A stretch of 20,156 nucleotides of DNA from Bacillota bacterium. Its GTDB lineage: Bacteria; Bacillota; Dethiobacteria; DTU022. Below are positions 1-7,493 of the stretch, in pieces. Position 1 is the first letter of the stretch; every line of letters starts with the position of its first letter. The stretch covers positions 1 through 20,156 of the forward strand of contig JAAYGO010000240.1 of assembly GCA_012727685.1 (NCBI GenBank), written 5' to 3'. The notes beneath the pieces are model-generated. The model saw only the letters and a list, made by a program, of their open reading frames with translations. It made no database searches and had not been told where the DNA came from. The position numbers and the translations under genes were made by a program.

Positions 1-653
1 CGGTCACGGTGCCCCTTGACCCGGCGCTGCCGGCTGCGGCAAATGCGCAGAGATATTTTGCCCGCTACCGCAAAGCCCAAAAAGGGCTGGCCGAAATCGA
101 GAAGCAACTGGCCCGAACCAGGGCGGACATTGATTATCATGAAAGCCTTCTCTATTCGATTGAACGCAGCGATGCGGCCTCATTGGCAGAGATACAGCAG
201 GAGCTTGTGGACTCCGGGCTGCTGCGCCCCGATAAGAAAGCCCGCCGCCGCAAGGAGCCCCTACCCGAGCCACTGGCATTTAAAGCTTCTTCGGGGAGGT
301 TAATCCTGGTGGGGAGAAACAACCGCCAGAATGACTATCTTACCTTTAAACTCGCCTCCCGGCGGGACTGCTGGCTCCATGCCAAGGATTTGCCGGGCAG
401 CCACGTGGTGATCAAGGATGCTCCTTATCCGCCGCCGGAGGAGGATCTCATCGAGGCCGCCCTTTTAGCCGCTTATTTTAGCCGGGGCAAAGACAGCTCC
501 GCCACCGCGGTAGATTATACCCAGGTCCGCCACGTGCGGCGCGGCCCCGGCGGCAGGCCCGGCTTCGTTCTCTACGACAATTTTCACACGATCACGGTCA
601 ACCCGCAAAGCGAGCAGCTGCAGCAGCTGCTGGCACAGCTATTAGAAGTTTGA
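1..653 (+). CDS. rqcH: Rqc2/RqcH-family ribosome quality control protein (NFACT), 3' part
   Basis: The reading frame is open from the window edge (first full codon at base 3) to TGA at 651-653, so only the C-terminal part of about 216 residues is visible. It begins with the family's LDP...NAQRYF.RY.KA.KG segment, continues through a charged helical stretch typical of the NFACT coiled-coil middle, and ends with the NFACT-R domain. That domain shows GRNNRQNDYLTFK, the DCWLHAKDLPGSHVVI core and a terminal YDNFHTITVNP strand. In Firmicutes RqcH binds obstructed 50S subunits and recruits tRNA-Ala to add C-terminal alanine tails to stalled peptides. Older annotations call it a fibronectin-binding protein. 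It is the only plus-strand gene here and converges on rluD. A 7-bp direct repeat starts inside its stop codon. The family assignment is firm; the N-terminal half lies outside the window. Confidence 0.93.
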   Translation, partial: VTVPLDPALPAAANAQRYFARYRKAQKGLAEIEKQLARTRADIDYHESLLYSIERSDAASLAEIQQELVDSGLLRPDKKARRRKEPLPEPLAFKASSGRLILVGRNNRQNDYLTFKLASRRDCWLHAKDLPGSHVVIKDAPYPPPEEDLIEAALLAAYFSRGKDSSATAVDYTQVRHVRRGPGGRPGFVLYDNFHTITVNPQSEQLQQLLAQLLEV

Positions 654-665
654 GGTTGGAGGTTG
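652..665. repeat. Tandem heptamer, two copies of GAGGTTG
   Basis: Two perfect adjacent copies of GAGGTTG start inside the rqcH stop codon. They resemble the other degenerate 7-bp repeats at 4253-4292 and 15865-15887 in being intergenic and purine-rich, but the unit differs. With only two units, chance is possible. Confidence 0.4.
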
Positions 666-670
666 GAAAC

Positions 671-744
671 GCCGTCAGAAGGATGATAATAACGTCCTTC
701 CTAATTCCCTCTCCACCCTTTGGGGAAAGGGGCGGGTGAGGAGG
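671..744 (+). repeat. Dispersed intergenic repeat, copy 1 (about 80-bp family)
   Basis: By eye this stretch aligns with 4378-4459 and with the reverse complement of 15961-16042. All share a CCGTCAG/CCGGCAG start, a GATGATAATAACG-like middle, the AATCCCCTCTCC block (here AATTCCCTCTCC), a CCCTTTGGGG core and a GGGTGAGG end. This is the most diverged of the three long copies. It fills most of the 163-nt gap between the converging rqcH and rluD genes. I see no coding potential in it. The complementary C-rich and G-rich halves could form a hairpin. Confidence 0.6.
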
Positions 745-815
745 CCAAATTCGGCGGCTATACCCTTGCCAAGGGGGGGGCTTTTAAAAGGATGAAAATG
801 GACAATAAGCTACTT

Positions 816-1778
816 TCAGGATGGCTCAGGGGAGCCATTCCCTTGAGTGATTACCCGCAGTCTGCGCAGGGCTGCCCGGAAGTCGTCCGGAAGGGGGGCG
901 GCAAATTGGAGCAGCACCAGGCGGCGCGGATGAATGAAGGCGAGGCGGTGAGCGTGCAGCGCCGTTCCGCCACCCAGCTCGGGGGGGAGGTCGGGCTGCC
1001 GGGCCGGGCCGTAGACCCGGTCGCCGGCCACAGGATGGCCGAGGAAAGCCATGTGCACCCGCACCTGGTGGGTGCGGCCGGTCTCCAGGCTGAGCTGCAG
1101 CAGGGTAAAGCGATCCAGGCAAGCGATCACCTTGAAGCGGGTGGCCGCCTCCCTGCCACCTGGAACCACGGCCATGCGCTTGCGATGCACCGGATGCCGC
1201 CCGATGGGCGCATCGATCCGGCCGCTGCGCGGTGAAACCCTGCCCCGCACCAGGGCCAGGTAGTCCCGGCGCAGGCGGCGCGACTTCAACTGCTGCGCCA
1301 GCGCCCGGTGGGTATAATCGTTTTTCGCAACCACGAGCAAACCGGTCGTATCCTTATCGAGGCGGTGCACGATCCCCGGGCGCCCCTCCCCGCCGGTGCG
1401 GGAAAGCTCGCTGCAATGGTGGAGCAAAGCATTGACCAGGGTGCCGCCCGCATGGCCGGGAGCCGGGTGCACAACCATCCCGCGGGGCTTGTTCACCACC
1501 AGGAGATCCCGGTCTTCAAAGACAATTTCCAGGGGAATGGGCTCGGGTCCGGGCTCCGCCTCTTCCGGCCCGGGGATATTACAGTCAATGGCGTCCATCA
1601 TCCGGACCCGGTAATTCTTATCCCGGCAGGGAGCGCCGTTCACCGCCACCGCGCCGGTCAAAATTAATTTTTGCGCCTGGGAACGGGAAAGGCCGGCCAC
1701 CTGTTCCGCCAAAAAAAGGTCCAGGCGCCGGCCGTCATGCGTATCAGTAACCGTCAAGGAAACGGTTTCTCCGTTCAT
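816..1778 (-). CDS. rluD: RluD/YlyB-family 23S rRNA pseudouridine synthase
   Basis: This 320-residue protein has an S4 RNA-binding domain at about residues 15-75 (RLDLFLAEQ...LSRSQAQKLI..G.V.VNG), then the RluA/RluD catalytic domain. The signature HRLDKDTTG at residues 138-146 contains the catalytic aspartate D141, and the substrate-binding segment LETGRTHQVRVHM follows. E. coli RluD makes pseudouridines in 23S rRNA helix 69, and YlyB is the Bacillus orthologue located next to lspA. The ATG overlaps the lgt stop codon in an ATGA arrangement, so translation is probably coupled. It is the last gene of the yteA-lspA-lgt-rluD group. In B. subtilis the next genes would be the pyr operon, but here the convergent rqcH follows. 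Exact target uridines cannot be read from the sequence. Confidence 0.93.
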   Translation of the reverse strand: MNGETVSLTVTDTHDGRRLDLFLAEQVAGLSRSQAQKLILTGAVAVNGAPCRDKNYRVRMMDAIDCNIPGPEEAEPGPEPIPLEIVFEDRDLLVVNKPRGMVVHPAPGHAGGTLVNALLHHCSELSRTGGEGRPGIVHRLDKDTTGLLVVAKNDYTHRALAQQLKSRRLRRDYLALVRGRVSPRSGRIDAPIGRHPVHRKRMAVVPGGREAATRFKVIACLDRFTLLQLSLETGRTHQVRVHMAFLGHPVAGDRVYGPARQPDLPPELGGGTALHAHRLAFIHPRRLVLLQFAAPLPDDFRAALRRLRVITQGNGSPEPS

Positions 1779-2536
1779 CTGGCAGAAACCCTTTTGTTTA
1801 TACCGGCGATCAGTACGAAAACGATCAGGGCTACCGCAACTAGCGTCAGGGCGATGCTAAAGAGCTGAGCTGCGGTCAGGCCAAGCCAGGCTACCGGCTC
1901 CTCCCGGAAAAACTCCGTGGTGAAGCGCAGGCAACCGTAGAGGGCGGCCAGGGCCAGCAGGAGGAAACCGCTGAACGGGCGTACCGGGCGCAGCAGCTTC
2001 AGAATTACGAAAATGATGACCCCCCCCAAAGCTGCGTAGAGCTGGACCGGGTGGTGGAGCAGGTTATCAGCAGCCCACGGGGCCGGCAGCGCCCAGGGAA
2101 CATCGCTGACCTTGCCGTAACAGCAGCCGTTTAAAAAACAGCCGACCCGCCCGAACGCGTAGCCCAAGGCCAGGTAGGGGGCAAACAGATCCGCCATTTT
2201 GAAAAACTCAACTCTCCGCCAGCGCGCCCATAGCAGCACCCCGAGCACTCCGCCGATGAAAGCGCCGTAAAAAGAGAGACCTTCAAAGCGGGTGAAGAAG
2301 GCCTCCAGCAACCGCCCCTTGTACAAGCTGAAATTCAAGGCCACGTAGAGCAGGCGCGCTCCAACCAGCCCCGCAATTGCGGCCACAATAATTGCTTCCA
2401 GGACATGATCGGGATTAATCCCCTCCCGCGGCGCCTCCCGGTAGAGCGCCAGCGCCGCCACCAGGATCCCCAGGGCGATCATTACTCCGTAAGAATAAAT
2501 GCTGATTTCACCGATCTGAAAAAGGATGGGATACAT
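1775..2536 (-). CDS. lgt: Prolipoprotein diacylglyceryl transferase Lgt
   Basis: Lgt transfers diacylglycerol from phosphatidylglycerol to the lipobox cysteine of preprolipoproteins, the first step of lipoprotein maturation, in the cytoplasmic membrane. The 253-residue protein has about seven hydrophobic segments. It starts with the family-typical MYPILFQIGEISIYSYGVMI, has GLSFYGAFIGG at about 86-96, the signature GRVGCFLNG at 129-137, HPVQLY at 162-167, and a late RF..EFFRE motif. The signature is the cysteine-bearing form (CFLNGCC) rather than the GNFIN form of E. coli. ATG at 2536 lies 21 nt downstream of the lspA stop, and the 3' end overlaps rluD by 4 nt. Because lspA performs the next step in the same pathway, this is a functional operon. 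Confidence 0.95.
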   Translation of the reverse strand: MYPILFQIGEISIYSYGVMIALGILVAALALYREAPREGINPDHVLEAIIVAAIAGLVGARLLYVALNFSLYKGRLLEAFFTRFEGLSFYGAFIGGVLGVLLWARWRRVEFFKMADLFAPYLALGYAFGRVGCFLNGCCYGKVSDVPWALPAPWAADNLLHHPVQLYAALGGVIIFVILKLLRPVRPFSGFLLLALAALYGCLRFTTEFFREEPVAWLGLTAAQLFSIALTLVAVALIVFVLIAGINKRVSAR

Positions 2537-2557
2537 ACAGAGATCATCTCCTGACTG

Positions 2558-3016
2558 TCATTGTTTTCCGTCCAGGGCTGGAGACATGCGCCAAAAGCCG
2601 ATCAGAAAAAGGATGATGCCGATCACGATCGCAGTGTCTGCCAGGTTGAAAATGGGGGGAAAGATGGTCACGTCAATAAAGTCAATTACATAGGTGCCCC
2701 GGAGGCGATCGACCAGGTTACCCAAAGCTCCGCCTAGCTGCAAGGCCAATCCAAAGCGCAGCAGTGAAAAACCGGGGGGCAGGGTGCGGTAGTAATAGAT
2801 GATGAAGCCGATCACCAGGATCGTCACAATAATGAAAAAAACGGTACGGTATGGGAGCATTCCGAATGCAGCCCCGGGATTGCGCAGGTAGGTGATATAT
2901 AAAAAATTTCGAATTACCGCAATCGACTGGCCGGTTTCCATGGTATTTGAAACAATATATTTAGAGAGCTGATCCAGCCCGACTACGGCGGCGGCAACGA
3001 TCAGTAGCAGGTGCAA
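2558..3016 (-). CDS. lspA: Signal peptidase II (lipoprotein signal peptidase)
   Basis: LspA cleaves the signal peptide of diacylated prolipoproteins in the cytoplasmic membrane. The protein of 152 residues has four hydrophobic segments and all family motifs: DQLSK at 15-19, RNPGAAFG at 45-52, GGALGNLVDRL at 95-105 and FNLADTAI at 123-130. D103 and D127 are the expected catalytic aspartates of this aspartic protease. The start is TTG at 3016, preceded by GGGGG at suitable spacing. No in-frame ATG lies nearby upstream, and the downstream sequence begins directly with the first membrane segment. It sits between the YteA/YlyA-type gene and lgt, matching the Bacillus ylyA-lspA-ylyB order apart from the extra lgt. 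Confidence 0.95.
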   Translation of the reverse strand: MHLLLIVAAAVVGLDQLSKYIVSNTMETGQSIAVIRNFLYITYLRNPGAAFGMLPYRTVFFIIVTILVIGFIIYYYRTLPPGFSLLRFGLALQLGGALGNLVDRLRGTYVIDFIDVTIFPPIFNLADTAIVIGIILFLIGFWRMSPALDGKQ

Positions 3017-3055
3017 AAAGATACCCCCAATCCTGCTTCGTTTTCCCGTTTATCC

Positions 3056-3064
3056 ATTCTAACA
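3056..3064 (-). promoter_or_regulatory. Weak candidate extended -10 promoter before lspA
   Basis: On the minus strand the 70-nt gap upstream of lspA contains TGTTAGAAT, an extended -10 (TGn plus TAGAAT), about 40 nt before the TTG start. No good -35 hexamer is seen at 16-18 nt. It might give lspA-lgt-rluD transcription independent of the yteA-like gene, but this is only suggestive. Confidence 0.25.
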
Positions 3065-3086
3065 TATGGCCAGGAGCTAACACAAG

Positions 3087-3683
3087 CTAATCTGTCAACT
3101 GGTCCCGCAGATCTGCGTTGGACAAAGCGTCGGTCTCTTCCACCAACCCGCTTTCTTCGTCTTCCAACCCGTCTTCGAAAATGCCGGGGCGCTTGTTGTG
3201 GCGGGCCACCTCTTGCCAGAAGTCCTCCTGGTCCTGCCCGGGATCTCCAGCCACCGTTTTCTGGGCAAAGGGCGGCAGCAGCCGCTCTTCTTCAACCGGG
3301 CGGCGGTGGTGCTCGAGCATCTCCATTTCCTCGTATTCCTGGCACTCGAGACATAGCGGCGCCTCGGGTAAAGCCTCCAGGCGGGCCGGATCAATATTCG
3401 CTCCGCAGCGGGGACAGATCCCGTAGGTGCCGCTGTCAATTCTGGCGAGCGCTTCTTCAACCAGGCGCAAGCGGATCAGGCATTGTTCGCGCAGCGATAA
3501 ATCTTTACTCCGCTCGTAGTTCTCCGAACCGAGATCCGCCGGGTGGTTATCGGCAAACGACAGCTCGGACGAGCTCTCCCGGAACGCCACCCCACGGTTG
3601 CTGGCCAGCGGCTCACCCAACTGCCTCAATAGCCTTTGCCGTTCCTCTCTTAAGGCCGCTGCTTGCTGATCCCATAAAGCCAA
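3087..3683 (-). CDS. yteA: YteA/YlyA-type TraR/DksA zinc-finger sporulation protein
   Basis: This 198-residue, strongly acidic protein has an N-terminal coiled-coil-like region. A DksA/TraR-type C4 zinc finger follows at about residues 88-116: CPRC (C90, C93), then RLEALP, then CLEC (C111, C114). The tail, about 80 residues, is acidic. This layout matches the YteA family of sporulation-associated DksA-like proteins. In B. subtilis the gene between ileS and lspA, ylyA, encodes an RNA-polymerase-binding member of this group. An RNA polymerase interaction is therefore plausible here but inferred. The start is TTG at 3683 with an excellent AGGAGGT seven nt upstream; the ATG nearby is out of frame. 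Seventy nt separate it from lspA. Confidence 0.85.
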   Translation of the reverse strand: MALWDQQAAALREERQRLLRQLGEPLASNRGVAFRESSSELSFADNHPADLGSENYERSKDLSLREQCLIRLRLVEEALARIDSGTYGICPRCGANIDPARLEALPEAPLCLECQEYEEMEMLEHHRRPVEEERLLPPFAQKTVAGDPGQDQEDFWQEVARHNKRPGIFEDGLEDEESGLVEETDALSNADLRDQLTD

Positions 3684-3727
3684 TTAGATTACCTCCTACT
3701 ATTTTTTAAATCGGTAGACGGATTTAA

Positions 3728-3783
3728 CCCCCCTCACCCTGCCCTCTGCGCGCCCTGTCATTCTGAGCGAAGCGAAAAATCTC
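3728..3783. repeat. Repeat fragment plus GTCATTCTGAGCGAAGCGA motif
   Basis: Bases 3728-3748 repeat the CCCCCTCACCCTGCCCTCT end of the family seen at 15961-15980, as a fragment in the same orientation as that copy. Immediately after comes TGTCATTCTGAGCGAAGCG followed by AAAAATCTC. To my knowledge near-identical versions of this motif recur between genes in many unrelated bacterial genomes. No gene is visible in the 3684-3876 gap. The function is unknown. Confidence 0.5.
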
Positions 3784-3826
3784 TTCATTATAGTTCCAAG
3801 GACAAAGCCTGTAAGATTTCATATCG

Positions 3827-3853
3827 GCAGCATGGCCTGGTGAGCCATGCTGC
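3827..3853. other. Strong 10-bp hairpin downstream of the DUF5665 gene
   Basis: GCAGCATGGC pairs perfectly with GCCATGCTGC around a 7-nt loop, 24 nt beyond the stop codon of the DUF5665 gene. On neither strand is it followed by a proper T tract, so it is not a standard intrinsic terminator. It could act as an mRNA-stabilising 3' structure or belong to an intergenic repeat. Confidence 0.45.
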
Positions 3854-3876
3854 GCTCAAGGATAACATATTCCGAT

Positions 3877-4191
3877 CTAGAGATGCTGGTTGACGATCTT
3901 GATCAGTTCGGCAATAAAATCCCCGATAATGGGCAGATTAAGGACAACCATTCTTTGTAAAATATAGAACACCACCGCCGCCAGCAAGGCCGCCCCGATG
4001 GCTATGCCCAGTCCCCGGGCGATCCCGCCTGCAAAGTTTACCAGCAGGTAGCGCCGGGGATTGTTCAGCAGCTCCATATACTCCGCCAGATTAAATTTCT
4101 CCAGGTCCCGCGATAGTTTTTGCAACTCCATGATCAAGCGGCGGTGCAGGAGTTTTTCTGAATAATATTGTTCATCCTGCCGGTGAGCCAC
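3877..4191 (-). CDS. DUF5665 domain-containing small membrane protein
   Basis: The recognisable part is LEKFNLAEYMELLNNPRRYLLVNFAGGIARGLGIAIGAALLAAVVFYILQ-type sequence followed by VVLNLPIIGDFIAELIKIV, which fits the DUF5665 family of clostridial proteins. It has an amphipathic N-terminus, one or two membrane segments and a conserved NLPIIGDFIAEL tail. Function is unknown. The reading frame stays open to an ATG at 4311, but those first 40 residues would include a translation of the heptamer repeat at 4253-4292. I therefore chose GTG at 4191, which has GGGGGG five nt upstream and gives 104 residues. ATG at 4131 (84 residues) is a shorter alternative. It lies between ileS and the yteA-like gene and is separated from ileS by a terminator. 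Confidence 0.75.
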   Translation of the reverse strand: MAHRQDEQYYSEKLLHRRLIMELQKLSRDLEKFNLAEYMELLNNPRRYLLVNFAGGIARGLGIAIGAALLAAVVFYILQRMVVLNLPIIGDFIAELIKIVNQHL

Positions 4192-4252
4192 TGCTTCCCC
4201 CCCATTCGCCACTAAATATGTTGCCCCGGGAACAAGAAAAAAAATCAGAACC

Positions 4253-4292
4253 GGAAGTCGGAGATCAGAAGTCAGAAGCCTGAAGTCAAGAG
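4253..4292. repeat. Degenerate 7-bp direct repeats (AGTCAGA type)
   Basis: The stretch reads as successive imperfect heptamers of the GAAGTCG / GAGATCA / GAAGTCA / GAAGCCT / GAAGTCA kind. A close relative with the same unit is at 15865-15887. Both are intergenic and both lie within about 130 nt of a copy of the 80-bp repeat family. Any protein start placed upstream of this element would translate repeat sequence. Confidence 0.6.
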
Positions 4293-4377
4293 CCGGAAAT
4301 ACATGGTTCACTACCCTTTCTTTCTAGAGCTTTCGATAGATAGAATAAGAGATCAACGTCCATATCTCCACCAGGCA

Positions 4378-4459
4378 GAGGCACCGGCAGGAGAAAGAAA
4401 ATGGTGTCTCCCACAATCCCCTCTCCCCCCTTTGGGGAAGATAGTTGGGGTGAGGGGGA
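4378..4459 (+). repeat. Dispersed intergenic repeat, copy 2 (about 80-bp family)
   Basis: This copy starts GAGGCACCGGCAGGAG, passes AAAATGGTG, AATCCCCTCTCC and CCCTTTGGGGAAG, and ends GGGGTGAGGGGG. It aligns over its whole length with the inverted copy at 15961-16042. It occupies the 3' untranslated side of ileS. With the ileS terminator and the heptamers, it accounts for most of the 4192-4657 gap. I see nothing coding there. Confidence 0.65.
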
Positions 4460-4523
4460 AAATCAGGGTAATGAAAAATGTTTATGGGAAATATATGGCC
4501 TTTTATCAAGAAGAATTGGATCG

Positions 4524-4568
4524 AGAAAAATAACGGAAGCCCTTCTTTGGGGTTGAAAAGGGCTTCCG
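4524..4568 (-). terminator. Rho-independent terminator of ileS
   Basis: On the minus strand a perfect 11-bp stem (CGGAAGCCCTT with AAGGGCTTCCG, 13-nt loop) is followed by TTATTTTTCTC. It lies about 90 nt after the ileS stop codon, in the right orientation to end the ileS transcript before the DUF5665 gene. Confidence 0.88.
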
Positions 4569-4657
4569 CGTAACGATACCAGTTTATTTTTGCCCGTTTA
4601 TCCGTCTACATGGGATCACCTGATCACTACGGGCTCCTGCGAGACAATCCCGTTCCT

Positions 4658-7417
4658 TTATTGCCCGGCCAGGACAGCGGCGCAGCGGGGACAGAGCTCC
4701 CCTTCCGCAGCCGAGTAGACCCAGCAGCGTGGGCACTTGCTGCCGGGGGCCTTTTGCACGGCCAGTTTCAGGGGCAAAGCCTCGCCGCTTATGGCTTCCG
4801 CGGGCGCAGCGGCCGTATCCTGATGCAGTTTAACCCCGGAAACGATAAAGAGGCCTGGCAGCATAGCCCGATGGCTCTCCAGAAAGCGGTAGAGTTCGCC
4901 GTCCGCCCACAAGGCCAGCGAAGCTTCCAGCGAGCCGCCAATCCGCTTTTCCTGGCGAGCCTGTTCCAGGACCCGGGTCACCTCTTCCCGCACTTTTAAA
5001 AGCCGCTCCCAGCGTTCGCCCAGCTCCGGATCAACCCATTCCGGGCGCACCTCAGGCCAATCGGCCAGTTGCACGCTGATGGGCCTCTCCCCGGGCAGGT
5101 AGCGCCACAGCTCCTCGGCGGTAAAGGTCAGGATCGGCGCCGCCAGGCGCACCAGCGCTTCGAGGATGATCATGAAGGCCGTCTGCGCCGAGCGGCGCGC
5201 CGGATCGTCCTTGGCGGAACAGTAGAGCGTATCCTTCAGCACATCGAGATAGAAATTGCTCAGGTCAACCACGCAAAAGTTATGCAGGGCATGGAAGACC
5301 AGGTGATACGAGCATTCTTCGTAGGCGGCGGTGACCCGCTTGATCAAGGCGGCCAGGCGGTGCAGGGCCCAGCGGTCTATTTCCGCCAGGGCATCGTAGG
5401 GCACGCTCATGGCCGCCGGGTCGAAATCAAAGCAATTGCTGATTAGAAAGCGGCAGGTGTTGCGGATCTTGCGATAAACCTCGGAAAGCTGCTTTAAAAT
5501 GTCGGGCGAGAGATGGATATCACTGGTAAAGTCGGCCGAAGAGACCCAGAGGCGCAGAATATCGGCCCCGTAGTCCTTGATGATCTCCGCGGGGGCGATG
5601 ACATTGCCCAGCGATTTGGACATCTTCCGCCCTTCGCCGTCCACTACCCAGCCATGGCTGAGCACCGCTTCATAAGGCGCTCTACCACGGGTAGCCACCG
5701 AGGTAAGCAGGGAAGAATGGAACCAGCCGCGATACTGGTCGCTGCCTTCCAGGTAAAGATCGGCGGGCCAGCGCAGCTCGGGCCGCGTTTCCAGGACCGC
5801 CGCATGGCTGGAGCCGGAGTCGAACCAGACATCCATGGTATCGGTTTCTTTGCGAAAATCCTTGCCGCCGCAGCCGGGGCAGGAGAAGCCTGCGGGCAGG
5901 ATCTCCCGCGCCTCCCGGCTGAACCAGGCATCGGAACCTTCCCTGGCAAAAAGGCTGCGCACCGCTTCGATGGTTTGCTCGTTGATCACCGGCTCATGGC
6001 AGCCCTGGCAGTAGAAGATGGGGATCGGCACCCCCCAGATCCGCTGCCGGGAGATGCACCAGTCCTGCCGCTCGGAGATCATGTTATAGATCCGCTCTTC
6101 GCCCCAGGGCGGCGTCCAGTGCACCTCCTGCACCGCCGCCAGCGCCTCCTTGCAGAAACCTTCCACCGAGGCAAACCACTGTTCGGTCGCCCGGAATAAG
6201 ACCGGCTCCTTGCAGCGCCAGCAATTGGGATACTGGTGTTCAATTGTGGAGGCCTTTAAAAGGGCGCCGCTGCGGCGCAGGGCCTCGATCACAGCCTTGC
6301 CGCCGCTGCTGTAATGCATGCCCGCAAATTCTCCGGCTTCTTCAGTAAAGACGCCGGAGTCGTCGAGGGGGCTCAGCACCGGCAGCTTGTAGGCGCGCCC
6401 CACCGTGAAGTCTTCCAGCCCGTGTCCCGGCGCGGTATGCACGCAGCCGGTGCCCTGTTCCAGGGTGACATGCTCGCCTAAGATCAGCGGCGATTCACGG
6501 TCCACCAGGGGGTGAGTGCAGACAACCCCCTCCAGTTCCCGGCCTTTAAAGCGCTTCAAAACCGTCCAGGTCGAACCGTCTCCCAGGGCGCGGGATACCG
6601 GTTCGAGCAGCGCCTCCGCCAGCAGGTATTGCGCGCTGCCGGCATCGACCAGCACATAATCGAAATCGGGATGGAGGCAGATGGCCAGGTTGGCGGGAAT
6701 CGTCCAGGCGGTGGTGGTCCAGATCAGGCAGTAGCTCTTTTTCGCGCCGCCCAGCAAACCGCGGTCGTCCTTCACGGCAAAGCGGACATAGAGCGAGTCG
6801 GAGCTGCGGTTGCTATACTCGATCTCCGCTTCCGCCAGGGCTGTTTCACAACTGGCGCACCAGTAAACCGGCTTTAAACCCTTGTAGATATAGCCCTTGG
6901 CAGCCATCTGGCCGAATATTTCGATCTGCTTCGCCTCGAACGAGGGTACCAGGGTCAGGTACGGATTTTCCCAATCACCGCGCACGCCGAGCCGTTTAAA
7001 TTGCTCCCGCTGGAGATCGACATAGTGCAGGGCATATTCACGGCACATGCGCCTGAATTCAATTTCCGGAATCTCTTTACGATTGATCCCCTTTGTTTTA
7101 ATGATCTGGTGTTCGATGGGCAGGCCGTGCGTATCCCACCCGGGCACATAAGGGCTGTCGTAGCCGTGCATGGTTTTATATTTGATGATCATATCTTTCA
7201 GCACTTTATTGAGCGCCGTGCCCATGTGAATGTCGCCGTTAGCATAAGGCGGGCCGTCATGGAGGATGAATTTGGGCGCCCCTGCACGGTGCCGGCACAC
7301 CCGGTCGTAGATCTTTATCTCGTCCCACCACTTTAGCAACTCCGGCTCCCGCTGCGGCAGCTTGGCCCGCATCGGGAAATCGGTCTGCGGCAAATTCAAC
7401 GTCTCTTTGTAATCCAT
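4658..7417 (-). CDS. ileS: Isoleucyl-tRNA synthetase
   Basis: IleS charges tRNA-Ile with isoleucine in the cytoplasm and edits misactivated valine. At 919 residues it matches the bacterial-type enzyme (about 920 in Bacillus). It shows the class I signature in PPYANGDIHMG (HIGH-type motif, residues 64-67), the editing-domain segment WTTTAWTIPANLAI, and KMSKS at 598-602. A C-terminal zinc site is formed by C895, C898, C909 and C912, as in other bacterial-type IleS. The ATG at 7417 follows GAGGGGTGG at about 7 nt. Expression is almost certainly controlled by the T-box leader immediately upstream, and a strong terminator follows. The gene is therefore likely its own transcription unit between divIVA and the DUF5665 gene, the same neighbour order as in Bacillus. 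Confidence 0.97.
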   Translation of the reverse strand: MDYKETLNLPQTDFPMRAKLPQREPELLKWWDEIKIYDRVCRHRAGAPKFILHDGPPYANGDIHMGTALNKVLKDMIIKYKTMHGYDSPYVPGWDTHGLPIEHQIIKTKGINRKEIPEIEFRRMCREYALHYVDLQREQFKRLGVRGDWENPYLTLVPSFEAKQIEIFGQMAAKGYIYKGLKPVYWCASCETALAEAEIEYSNRSSDSLYVRFAVKDDRGLLGGAKKSYCLIWTTTAWTIPANLAICLHPDFDYVLVDAGSAQYLLAEALLEPVSRALGDGSTWTVLKRFKGRELEGVVCTHPLVDRESPLILGEHVTLEQGTGCVHTAPGHGLEDFTVGRAYKLPVLSPLDDSGVFTEEAGEFAGMHYSSGGKAVIEALRRSGALLKASTIEHQYPNCWRCKEPVLFRATEQWFASVEGFCKEALAAVQEVHWTPPWGEERIYNMISERQDWCISRQRIWGVPIPIFYCQGCHEPVINEQTIEAVRSLFAREGSDAWFSREAREILPAGFSCPGCGGKDFRKETDTMDVWFDSGSSHAAVLETRPELRWPADLYLEGSDQYRGWFHSSLLTSVATRGRAPYEAVLSHGWVVDGEGRKMSKSLGNVIAPAEIIKDYGADILRLWVSSADFTSDIHLSPDILKQLSEVYRKIRNTCRFLISNCFDFDPAAMSVPYDALAEIDRWALHRLAALIKRVTAAYEECSYHLVFHALHNFCVVDLSNFYLDVLKDTLYCSAKDDPARRSAQTAFMIILEALVRLAAPILTFTAEELWRYLPGERPISVQLADWPEVRPEWVDPELGERWERLLKVREEVTRVLEQARQEKRIGGSLEASLALWADGELYRFLESHRAMLPGLFIVSGVKLHQDTAAAPAEAISGEALPLKLAVQKAPGSKCPRCWVYSAAEGELCPRCAAVLAGQ

Positions 7418-7462
7418 AATCGTCCACCCCTCAAAATACTAAATATAAAAAACTCTTCATAT

Positions 7463-7493
7463 AAAAAAATCTCCTCCCATTAAGGGACGAGAT
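7463..7493 (-). terminator. Regulated intrinsic terminator of the T-box leader
   Basis: ATCTCGTCCC pairs with GGGAGGAGAT (one internal G-G mismatch) around a TTAAT loop and is followed by seven Ts. Its 5' side lies directly after the T-box sequence, as expected for the terminator that is mutually exclusive with the antiterminator. Confidence 0.88.

Noticed and set aside
3011..3709. Plus-strand 232-codon frame opposite the yteA-like gene
   Set aside because: The opposite strand encodes an intact C4 zinc-finger protein with a strong ribosome-binding site; this frame shows no domain.
3706..3727. TTAAATC/GATTTAA inverted repeat upstream of the yteA-like gene
   Set aside because: Only seven AT-rich pairs with no T tract and no known operator match; chance is likely.
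4253..4292. Heptamer repeats considered as a CRISPR remnant
   Set aside because: Units are seven bases and degenerate with no spacers; no cas genes in the window.
4303..4533. Plus-strand 76-codon frame in the ileS-DUF5665 gap
   Set aside because: It runs through the 80-bp repeat copy and ends beside the ileS terminator; no family features.
5513..6199. Long plus-strand open frame of 228 codons opposite ileS
   Set aside because: It is antisense to the catalytic part of ileS, has no recognisable domain, and its composition is what the complement of a GC-rich gene gives.
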